Positions 33,777-40,807 of a stretch of DNA of 64,000 nucleotides are shown one piece after another; position 1 is the first letter of the stretch, and every line of letters begins with the position of its first letter. The stretch is from assembly GCA_965213595.1 (NCBI GenBank), contig CBDBZO010000006.1, forward strand, positions 310,001 to 374,000, given 5' to 3'. Source of the DNA: JBCCFC01 sp965213595. GTDB taxonomy: Bacteria; Chloroflexota; Anaerolineae; Caldilineales; Caldilineaceae. The notes beneath the pieces were generated by a model. It saw nothing but the letters and a program-made list of their open reading frames with translations, was not told the origin of the DNA and ran no database searches. The position numbers were made by a program, and so were the translations under genes.

Positions 33777-34127
33777 TCAACGTCTTTTCCAATCCATGTA
33801 GCGAATGTCGATCTGCTGGCCGCTGGCCGGGATGCCGAGATACTCGCCCGTGTGCGTCGCCCGCTGAAAGCCCGCCGCGGCGACATAGTCGCCCTCGGCA
33901 ATGCGAATTTCGTCCGTCGCGTGCTTGTCCGAGAAGCCGTGGAGAAAGGGGCGCTGGTGATTCTCCTGGAAGTCGCGCAGGCCGCGCTTCGTGCCGATCC
34001 CTGCTGGCCCGTACCAGATCATGTCGTCCGTCCAGAACTCTTCCTGTCCCTCGATCACGTGATCGTTGAGCGCGTTGACCATGCGGTCGACGAGCGCTTT
34101 GGCTCTGTTTTTCCGTTTATCTACCAT
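33777..34127 (-). pseudogene. SnoaL-like protein, apparently C-terminally truncated
   Basis: 116 codons from the ATG at 34127 (AAGGA eight bases upstream). FWTDDMIWYGPAGIGTKRGLRDFQENHQRPFLHGFSD-like text and GEYLGIPASGQQIDIRYMDW are closely similar in pattern to the second half of the neighbouring SnoaL-like gene (DMVWYGPAGIGATYTIPRYQ). It stops right after YMDWKRR, where the family normally continues with an E-G-D-K-I-x-E-N-W strand. The neighbour and this gene look like partial duplicates undergoing decay. Function unknown; NTF2-fold lyase or isomerase is the family expectation. Confidence 0.55.
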
Positions 34128-34238
34128 GAACAAAATCCTTGATGTGGGGTCGAATTACTGGAGCAAATGTGTTATGATGCTGTTCAGTACACAAAGCGCA
34201 GTTCGTCACTTAGTAACGAAGAAGGAGACGAGAAGATC

Positions 34239-34742
34239 ATGGATGCCACGTTAACATTTGAAGACACGCTCAACGAAGAAGAGGAATTTGACGACATGGG
34301 CTCGTACAATCATTCGCTTGTGCAGGGCAACATCGCCTATCTAATCCGGGCTCACACGAATTATTCCGCATTTGTCGAGCTGAGCCTTGACGCCAGCCCG
34401 CTCGACTCCTCGCAATTTCCCGGCACCAAAGACGAGTTAATTCCCAACGTTTGCATCTATCCGCGACGCAACCTCAGCGTTCCTTTTGATATTTTGAAGA
34501 TGAAAGAGATGCCGCTGCTTACTGTTGAAGTTCTCTCCCCGCGACAGTTTGCCGCCTCACTGATCAATAAGTTCAACGCTTACTTTACGCTGGGCGTACA
34601 GTCGTGCTGGTTAGTTGATCCAACGACGCGTACGGTTCACGTTTACAGCCGTATCGATCAGTGGCAAACGTTTTTGCCAGAGGACACACTGAACGACCCG
34701 ATGCTAAACATCCAGCTGCCGGTCTCCGAAATTTTTCAGTAG
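34239..34742 (+). CDS. Uma2 family (PD-(D/E)xK) putative restriction endonuclease-like protein
   Basis: 167 residues. The Uma2 fold is shown by GSYNHSLVQGNIAYLIRAHT, LIPNVCIYP, LLTVEVLSPRQ and NKFNAYFTLGVQSCWLVDP. In active members the text is PDV followed by EVLSP and a Lys. Here the Asp is Asn (PNV), so the metal site may be defective. Uma2 proteins are abundant in Cyanobacteria and Chloroflexota and their role is unknown. The ATG at 34239 follows AAGGAG. The gene is convergent with the ABC permease gene with only three bases between. Confidence 0.8.
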   Translation: MDATLTFEDTLNEEEEFDDMGSYNHSLVQGNIAYLIRAHTNYSAFVELSLDASPLDSSQFPGTKDELIPNVCIYPRRNLSVPFDILKMKEMPLLTVEVLSPRQFAASLINKFNAYFTLGVQSCWLVDPTTRTVHVYSRIDQWQTFLPEDTLNDPMLNIQLPVSEIFQ

Positions 34743-34745
34743 CCG

Positions 34746-35750
34746 CTAGCCCTTCACCGCCCCAGCAGCCAGCCCCTTGACCAAGTGCTTCTGAAAAAAT
34801 AAAATCACCAGCACGATGGGGATCGTGGCCGAGACGGACGAGGCCGCGGCCAGCGTCAGGTAGCGCGGATCTTCGCCGCCGGTGTAGCGCGAAATCGCCA
34901 CCGGCAGCGTCCAGTTGGTCTGCGTGAGGATGCGCACCAGCAGAAATTCGTTGTAGGCCAGCAGCAGTGAAAAGAGCGCCGTCGAGATGATGCCGGGCCA
35001 CATGATGGGCATGATGATTTTGCGAAAGGCGGTAAAGCGGCCGGCCCCATCCACCGTGGCCGCTTCCTCCAGCTCCTTGGGCACCTCCATAAAAAAGCTG
35101 CGCAGCATCCAAATCGTAAAGGGCTGGTTGACGGCCACCAGCGTTAAAATCACCAGCAGATAGGTGTCCAGCAGGTTGGTGGCGCTGCCCATCCAGTAGT
35201 AGGGCAGGATGAAGGCCAGGCGCGGCAGGGCGCGGAAGGCCAGCGCGGCAATCAGGATCACCACGCTGATCAAGCCCGCGTAGCGCGCCAGCCCATAGCC
35301 CGCCAGACAGCCGATGCTAATCGAGACCACGATGGTTCCCACCGTCACGATAATCGTGTTGATAAAGTAATCGTAGAATTTGGCCGTGTCCACAAACTGC
35401 GGAATCGCCCACAGCAGCAGCGCAAAGCCCCCTGCGCCAATTAGATAAATCACGCCGTTGTTGAGGGGAATGTATTCGGCAAAGAGCATCAGGCAAACCA
35501 GCAGCACCACCGCCATCAAAATAAAAAAGATGATCATCGTGCCGTTTTCCGGCGTGGAGCGCAGCCAGAGCTCCGAGTAATTTTCCCACGTGGGCGCAAA
35601 GAAAAACTTGGGCGTGCGCGAATTGGCGTCGCGCAGCGTCTTGAACGATTGCAGCGTCGTCCAGTAGAAGGGGAAGATGCTGTAGATGGCGAACAGAATT
35701 AAGACGACGTGGATGATTACGCGCCCGATGGGGCTTTTGACTTTATCCAT
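34746..35750 (-). CDS. carbohydrate ABC transporter permease, MalG type
   Basis: 334 residues, longer than usual (about 275-300). After the first helix there is an extra region with two additional hydrophobic stretches (MIIFFILMAVVLLVCLMLF and VIYLIGAGGFALLLWAIPQF) before the conserved permease core. The EAA loop that contacts the ATPase is EEAATVDGAGRFTAFRKIIMPIMWPG (near 240-265). It ends GLAAGAVKG, as typical MalG proteins end in xGAVKG. It is the third gene of the SBP-MalF-MalG order. The ATPase subunit is not encoded nearby and is presumably a shared MsmK/UgpC-like protein. Confidence 0.9.
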   Translation of the reverse strand: MDKVKSPIGRVIIHVVLILFAIYSIFPFYWTTLQSFKTLRDANSRTPKFFFAPTWENYSELWLRSTPENGTMIIFFILMAVVLLVCLMLFAEYIPLNNGVIYLIGAGGFALLLWAIPQFVDTAKFYDYFINTIIVTVGTIVVSISIGCLAGYGLARYAGLISVVILIAALAFRALPRLAFILPYYWMGSATNLLDTYLLVILTLVAVNQPFTIWMLRSFFMEVPKELEEAATVDGAGRFTAFRKIIMPIMWPGIISTALFSLLLAYNEFLLVRILTQTNWTLPVAISRYTGGEDPRYLTLAAASSVSATIPIVLVILFFQKHLVKGLAAGAVKG

Positions 35751-35782
35751 GGGAAGGTTCTTTCGTAAACCGTGTAATTGGA

Positions 35783-36016
35783 AACGCGGAGGACGCCGAG
35801 GGGGAGGCGCGGAGGGCCGCGGAGAGAAGATCGAATGTCATTTCGACCGGAGGGAGAAATTTTGAGATAGCTGACGAGAAAAGGGCGTCCTGCCCGGGTA
35901 TTAGCGTCGCTGGCTCGTTTGCCATGAGAAGATTTCTCGCATCCGCTCAAAAGGACAGACTACCTTTCCTCTGCCCTCAGCGGCCCTCCGCGCCTCTGCC
36001 TCCGCGCCCTCCGCGT
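35783..36016. repeat. IR-bounded element between permease genes
   Basis: AACGCGGAGGACGCC at the left and GGCGCGGAGG-type text at the right (CGCCCTCCGCGTT ending 36016) are inverted copies over about 42 bases. Each arm is built from CGCGGAGG micro-repeats. It splits the two permease genes by 282 bases, which is unusual in such operons. Confidence 0.65.
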
Positions 36017-36032
36017 TAAATTCTTCTGTTGT

Positions 36033-36896
36033 CTACCGCTCCGCGATTTGCTCGCGATACGACTGGATCAGATTGGGGATTAGCACGATCAGGATACCAA
36101 TCACCGTCAGGATGGCCATGGCGTTGGCCTTGCCCAGCCGCTGCACGGAGATGGCCGTCTGGAAGGTGTAGGTCATCACCGTGTCGGCTTTGTAGATGGG
36201 GTTGAGCTCGGAGAGCACAAAGACGCTGTCGAAGATGCGGTAGGAATCCATGATCGAGAAGAGCAGGATAAAGATGGTCAGCGACTGCACGTGGGGAATC
36301 ACAATCGCGCGCACCTTTTGCCACAGGCTCGCGCCATCGATGGAGGCCGCCTCCAGCAGGTCCTGCGAGAGCGTCTGCAGGCCTGCAAAGTAGGTGACGA
36401 GCGCAAAGGGCGTGACGTACCAGATGCCGTGGACGATGATCAGCGTTTTAACCGACAGCTCGTTGAAGCGGAAGCGCGTGTCAAAGAGCTGCTGGTAGAG
36501 ATAGGCAAGCGGGCCGGAGGCCTCGAAGAGCTGCTTAAACATGATCGTGCCGACGATGGGCACGATGATAAAGGGCAGCAGAAAAATCGAGAGGTAGATG
36601 CCCCGCGTAAATTTGGCGACTTGATCCAGCAGCAGCGCAATTGTAAAGCCGATCAGCAGCCGCATGGGCACGTTGATCGCCGTGTAGAGAATCGTAAAGC
36701 GGAAGGATTGCCAGAAGCGTGAGTCGCTCAGCACGTCTTCAAAGTTGCGCAGACCCACAAACTGCGGCGCGTTGATGTTGGCAAAGGTCATAAACTGCAT
36801 GCCCAGCCAGATGGCCATCACCAGCGGGATAAACATCAGCAGAATCATCACGACGATGCTGGGCGCGGTAAAGCCGAAGAAGGTGCGTCGATCCAT
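36033..36896 (-). CDS. carbohydrate ABC transporter permease, MalF type
   Basis: 287 residues, six membrane helices. FTAPSIVVMILLMFIPLVMAIWLG is the first helix; the EAA motif is LEAASIDGASLWQKVRAIVIPHV (near 190-212). The start at 36896 (MDRRTFFGF) is chosen for the cytoplasmic basic N-terminus and AGGA upstream. With the MalG-type partner it forms the channel for a sugar bound by the lipoprotein encoded upstream. The sugar is unknown. Confidence 0.9.
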   Translation of the reverse strand: MDRRTFFGFTAPSIVVMILLMFIPLVMAIWLGMQFMTFANINAPQFVGLRNFEDVLSDSRFWQSFRFTILYTAINVPMRLLIGFTIALLLDQVAKFTRGIYLSIFLLPFIIVPIVGTIMFKQLFEASGPLAYLYQQLFDTRFRFNELSVKTLIIVHGIWYVTPFALVTYFAGLQTLSQDLLEAASIDGASLWQKVRAIVIPHVQSLTIFILLFSIMDSYRIFDSVFVLSELNPIYKADTVMTYTFQTAISVQRLGKANAMAILTVIGILIVLIPNLIQSYREQIAER

Positions 36897-37001
36897 GGCG
36901 GGGGTTCCTGGCTGGAGTAAGGATGAACGAGCAGAGCGGCGGCGTGAGGGCGTTTGTCGACAGGTGGATTGGCGATTCGGTTGGTGCAAGTAGGGGGAGA
37001 C

Positions 37002-37037
37002 GGCAGTAGGGGCACGCCATGGCGTGCCCCTACTGCC
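37002..37037. repeat. 36-bp perfect palindrome, GGGCACGCC family
   Basis: GGCAGTAGGGGCACGCCA followed directly by its reverse complement. It lies between the SBP and MalF genes and could lower downstream expression as an intercistronic hairpin. Related to 28556-28583. Confidence 0.85.
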
Positions 37038-37060
37038 AAGTAACCGTACAACTCGAACGG

Positions 37061-38434
37061 TTAATTCGTGATGTAGCCCTGCGCCTCGGCCTCTTCGGTG
37101 TAGGCTTCGGCGGCGGCATCGAGCGCTTCCTGCGCCGTCAGCTCGCCCGTGCCGACCAGCGGCAGGAATTCACCCAGCTTGGCGCGCACGATGGCGATGG
37201 CGGGGTCCTTGTCGTAGATGCCGATGCCTTCGGCAATGGTCTGGTTCGCGGCCTCCAGGTAAGGGCCACCCGCATCGGCGGCGGATTGTCGCGCCGCCAT
37301 GCCAACGGCTGCGGCGCGGCGCTGGCCCTCCTCGTCCGCCGCTTCCATAATCACCTGGAAGATCAGATCGGGATCATTGGTCGCGGTGGCGGGGATCATG
37401 TAGAAATCGTTGTAGGCCGGGCCAGCGCGGGGGCCGTCCGCCGTGGCGCGCGGGGCGGGTGCGTAGGCGATCACGTCGGTCAGCTCGGTGCGCTCCGGGT
37501 CGCTCATGTTGGCGGCGCGGCTGGCCCACATGTTGGTGGCGGGCAGCAGGCCAATCTGCATGGCGACTTCTTGATCATCCAGGCTAAAGGAGTAGCCGTC
37601 CTCGCCCATGCAGGCGTTGGCAACGTCCATCAGCTCGTTGACGGCGTTGACGCCAGCCTCATCGTTAAAGACGGGCATGTTGTTCTCGTCCAGGTAGTCG
37701 CCGCCAAAGGCGCGCAGCATCTGGAAGAACTCGATCTCCCACGTCCAGCCCGCCGAAAAGTTTAAGGTGAAGGGCATGTCGTAGTCGGGATTGTCCAGCC
37801 CAATCTCGTTGCAGAGCTCGACCACCTCATCAAAGGTATCCGGAACCTCCAGCCCCAGCTCGTCGAAGACATCCTGGCGGTAGATCAGGTGCAGCGTGTT
37901 GGCGACAATCGGCACGCCGTAGATGTTGCCGTCGATGGTCGCGCCTTCCCAGGCCGCTTCGGGGATATCGTCCAGGTTGTATTCCTCGCGATATTCGTCA
38001 ATCAGATCGTTGAGCGGCATCAGCCAGCCGGGGCCGCCCCACTCGGCAATCTGGCCGTTTGCGCCGTGGACGATGTCATACGGCGAATCGCCGCCCGCGG
38101 AAAGGGCCAGGCGCACCTGCTCCTGGGCATCCGGCCCGCTCAGCAGGTTGGCGTTGACCGTCAGGTTCTCGACTTCGCTGCAGCGCTCCAGCTCCTCAGC
38201 GTAAAACTCGGTAATTGGAAAGGCCCAGCCGATCATGTTGAGTTCGACGGAGTCGCTTGGCGCATCAACGTCGCAGGCAACCGCGCCCTCAGCGGCGGCC
38301 ATTTCCTCGCTGGCGGCTTCATTCTCGGCAGATTCCACGGCGGCTTCGCTGGGCGCGGGCGCTGCACACGCCGCTAGGGCACCGATCAGCACAAGGCTGA
38401 CAAGCGCCAACATCCACTGTACTCGCTTCATCAT
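37061..38434 (-). CDS. extracellular sugar-binding lipoprotein of ABC transporter
   Basis: 457 residues. The signal peptide ends in lipobox LAAC (Cys about residue 23), followed by an acidic/Ala-rich spacer of about 30 residues. SBP family 1 text includes LNMIGWAFPITEFYAEE, GGDSPYDIVHGANGQIAEWGGPGWLMPLNDLI, GNIYGVPIVANTLHLIYRQDVFDELG and FNDEAGVNAVNELMDV. It binds a carbohydrate outside the membrane and delivers it to the two permeases downstream. AGGAGA precedes the ATG at 38434, and a -35/-10 pair lies about 85 bases upstream. No sugar-degrading enzyme is in the operon. Confidence 0.92.
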   Translation of the reverse strand: MMKRVQWMLALVSLVLIGALAACAAPAPSEAAVESAENEAASEEMAAAEGAVACDVDAPSDSVELNMIGWAFPITEFYAEELERCSEVENLTVNANLLSGPDAQEQVRLALSAGGDSPYDIVHGANGQIAEWGGPGWLMPLNDLIDEYREEYNLDDIPEAAWEGATIDGNIYGVPIVANTLHLIYRQDVFDELGLEVPDTFDEVVELCNEIGLDNPDYDMPFTLNFSAGWTWEIEFFQMLRAFGGDYLDENNMPVFNDEAGVNAVNELMDVANACMGEDGYSFSLDDQEVAMQIGLLPATNMWASRAANMSDPERTELTDVIAYAPAPRATADGPRAGPAYNDFYMIPATATNDPDLIFQVIMEAADEEGQRRAAAVGMAARQSAADAGGPYLEAANQTIAEGIGIYDKDPAIAIVRAKLGEFLPLVGTGELTAQEALDAAAEAYTEEAEAQGYITN

Positions 38435-38517
38435 GAAGGATTCTCCTGAAGGTATAGGGTTAAATAGATAGTGGGGTGTGTGGCAAGTAGATAACTGCAC
38501 ACGGAAGTCATTCGGGG

Positions 38518-38546
38518 AAAGTACCCCAAAACAAGCCGTCTGTCAA
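38518..38546 (-). promoter_or_regulatory. sigma70-type promoter for the sugar ABC operon
   Basis: On the minus strand TTGACA (38541-38546) is separated by 17 bases from TACTTT (38518-38523). The -35 is perfect and the -10 weak, consistent with an activated or repressed promoter. Confidence 0.65.
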
Positions 38547-38951
38547 ACCAAAACAGGTGAAGGCAGCAAGTCCAAATTTAACTTACCAGAAGAATTTTTC
38601 GCCGCGGATTGCGCAGATTTGCGCGGAGTCAGAGACAAAAAATCCGCGCAATCCGCGCAATCCGCGGCGAAACGCTCTCCAACTAGGCAGCAAGCGGTTC
38701 AAATTTGGAACTGCTGAGGTGAAGGGGTGCGTTGCCGTTTGGGGGCAAGTTGGTCGGTCATATTGGATCGGGCAACAGCAATGAACTTGTGATAGGGGCG
38801 ATAGTGGTTATGTCAAATAGAAGCGGTAGAGGAATGAAAGATTGTCACGGCTATGGCAAGAACGCTGGCAGTGGTTCCGCCTGCTGCACCAAAGCAAGCG
38901 CCCAGCGGAATTTTGCGGAAGTTCGTGTTCACAATCAGCTCAAATGAAAGG
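38547..38951. other. intergenic region upstream of sugar ABC operon
   Basis: 405 bases with an inverted repeat (38597-38672) and no convincing gene. AAATTT-containing words (GTCCAAATTT near 38569, GTTCAAATTTGG near 38697) flank the inverted repeat and may belong to it. Confidence 0.4.
38597..38672. repeat. inverted repeat with GCGCAATCC micro-repeats
   Basis: The left arm TTTCGCCGCGGATTGCGCA (from 38597) and the right arm TGCGCGGATT-type complement (38641-38672, ATCCGCGCAATCCGCG) enclose a short interior. Arms are made of repeated ATCCGCGCA words, the same construction as at 35783 and 60732. Confidence 0.7.
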
Positions 38952-39803
38952 TTAAGCCAAAAAGTCGCGCACCACGCGCAAAAACTCGTCAAACTGCTCG
39001 CGGCGGATGTTGTGGCCCGCATTGGCGATCTGCACCACCTCAATCTGCTCGTTTGCCGCGGCCACCCCCGCCGCCGTCTCCGGCGTCACAATCGCGCCCA
39101 GCGCCGGATCGCCCGTGACGAGCAGGGCCGGACACTGAATTCGGCTGGCGATGTCGCGCCAGGCGTTCGGCTCATCCAGCCGATAGCTGAAAACATCCAG
39201 GCTCACCTGCTTTTTGGCACGCGACCACGGCTCGAATTCCATCTCGTTCCACTTGGGATTGAGCTTGCGCCCGCGCGCCGCAATCTCCGCCTGCGGCAGC
39301 TTCTGCCGCTCGGCCATCTCGCTGCGCCACTCGTCGAGCGCCCGGCTGCGCTGCGCCGTCGTCACCGTGCCGGGCGCGTCCGAGCGCCAGGGCGGATCTT
39401 CCAGCACGACGCGGGAGACGAGATCGGGACGTGTCGCCGCCAGCGTCGAGACCGTGGCCGCGCCCATGGAGTGGCCGATGACGCGCGGCTGCGACAAAGC
39501 CAGCGCCTCGATCAGCCCGGCCAAATCCGCCGCGTGCACGCGCGACGAATACTCGCCCGTCGGCTTGTCCGAATCGCCGTGGCCGCGCGCATCGACCATC
39601 ACGAGGTCGTACTCGTTCCCTAGTGCGCGGGCCAGCCGCGTCCAGCAGCGGCCGCTGTCCGTGATGCCGTGGGCGAGGACGAGCGGCGGCTGCTCGCCGT
39701 TGCCCGTGCGCACGTAGTGGAGGTTGATGTCGTTGGCGGTGATGTCGCCTTCGTGCCACTGGGCCGCAGAAACAGTTGTGGAATCAGTCGCGGAATCAGT
39801 CAT
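38952..39803 (-). CDS. alpha/beta hydrolase
   Basis: 283 residues. LVLAHGITDSGRCW holds the oxyanion-hole region. The nucleophile elbow is GHSMGAATVS (Ser about residue 113); the acid is likely in LLVTGDPALG, and the catalytic His in NAGHNIRREQ. The DARGHGDSDKP segment is typical of peroxidase/esterase-like hydrolases. Substrate unknown. Its start overlaps the end of the upstream MBL gene by eight bases, so the two form an operon with translational coupling. Confidence 0.88.
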   Translation of the reverse strand: MTDSATDSTTVSAAQWHEGDITANDINLHYVRTGNGEQPPLVLAHGITDSGRCWTRLARALGNEYDLVMVDARGHGDSDKPTGEYSSRVHAADLAGLIEALALSQPRVIGHSMGAATVSTLAATRPDLVSRVVLEDPPWRSDAPGTVTTAQRSRALDEWRSEMAERQKLPQAEIAARGRKLNPKWNEMEFEPWSRAKKQVSLDVFSYRLDEPNAWRDIASRIQCPALLVTGDPALGAIVTPETAAGVAAANEQIEVVQIANAGHNIRREQFDEFLRVVRDFLA

Positions 39804-40479
39804 GGGGCAGTTCCTTTACAAAGTCGATAAAAATTTGTGCATTCAGCAGCGGCGGCCCGTGGCCAAAGCAGACGACGCGCGGCCCCAACGCCGCCAGCCG
39901 CCGCGCCGACTCGCGGTTGCGCGGCGGGCTGGGCGTGTAAATGGGCGTTGGCTCGGAGAGGCCGGGGCCGCGCGTCGTCTGCCCGTGGTTGGCGACGACA
40001 TCGCCGCAAAGCAGCACGCCGTCGGCTTCGCGCCAGAACGAGAGGTGGCTGGGCGCGTGGCCGGGCGTCTCCAGCACCCGAAAGCCCGCCATCTCGTCCC
40101 CTTCGCGCAGCACGCGGGCAACGGGATGGGACGGGCCCGTCCACAGCCGGTGCAGCCGCTGGGGAATGGGGTGGGGTGGCAGCTGATGCTGCACCGTGCC
40201 CCGCTCCATGTCGTCGACGCCGCGCTCGCCGCACCAGAGCGGAATCCCCAGCGCCTCGCACACCGAATGGCTCGCTCCCTGGTGGTCCGGGTGCACGTGC
40301 GTCAACGCGTGGGCGACGACGCGCCTGCCGCGAAGCTGGCGCAGGAGGCCGCGCGCATCCCAGCGCGTGCCCGCGTCGATCAACACGAAGCCCGCTGCCT
40401 CGTTGCCAACCAGATACTGGTTGATTGCATAGCGAAAAAATCCATCCAGCAGGTAAACGTCGCGGGCAATGGCTTGCAT
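39796..40479 (-). CDS. MBL-fold metallohydrolase
   Basis: 227 residues. Zinc ligands are complete: THVHPDHQG (HxHxDH), TPGHAPSH, LLCGDVV (bridging Asp) and CFGHGPPL. The overall sequence resembles glyoxalase-II-like/quorum-lactonase-type MBL proteins that hydrolyse thioesters or lactones; the exact reaction is unknown. First gene of a two-gene operon with the alpha/beta hydrolase. Confidence 0.88.
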   Translation of the reverse strand: MQAIARDVYLLDGFFRYAINQYLVGNEAAGFVLIDAGTRWDARGLLRQLRGRRVVAHALTHVHPDHQGASHSVCEALGIPLWCGERGVDDMERGTVQHQLPPHPIPQRLHRLWTGPSHPVARVLREGDEMAGFRVLETPGHAPSHLSFWREADGVLLCGDVVANHGQTTRGPGLSEPTPIYTPSPPRNRESARRLAALGPRVVCFGHGPPLLNAQIFIDFVKELPHD

Positions 40480-40807
40480 GGGCTAGGGAACGAGATTGTG
40501 CTGCTGGATCGGAGGTATCTGTTTGGGCTGATTCTCGTATTCTCCCTGTTCCATTGCAGTGTTCATGCTTTTGCTCCAGGTCATATCCGTTGGGGTGATC
40601 AAAAGCATAGCAGCAGGAATGCGATTTGCAAAACGCTGCGACCAATTTCAGTTGCTCGCAATAGTTATCGAAAGCGCGCGTTTGGTGGCGGATTATCTTT
40701 GCGCCGAGGGGAGTATCGAACAGCTGCGGTCGCTGCCAGGCAAGCTGCTGCACGGGGGCGAGTAAACTTCTTGCGCATTTGCCGCTGCTGTCGCATACTT
40801 TTTCCTC
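40480..40807. other. intergenic region, gene-free
   Basis: 328 bases between the MBL gene and the membrane glycosyltransferase gene. The only element identified is the promoter near its right end. A 68-codon frame at 40559-40765 shows no known family. Confidence 0.4.
40771..40799 (+). promoter_or_regulatory. promoter, near-leaderless
   Basis: TTGCGC (40771-40776), 17-base spacer, CATACT (40794-40799). The ATG follows at 40808 with a pyrimidine-rich TTTTTCCTC between and no ribosome binding site, so a very short or absent leader is expected. Confidence 0.5.
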
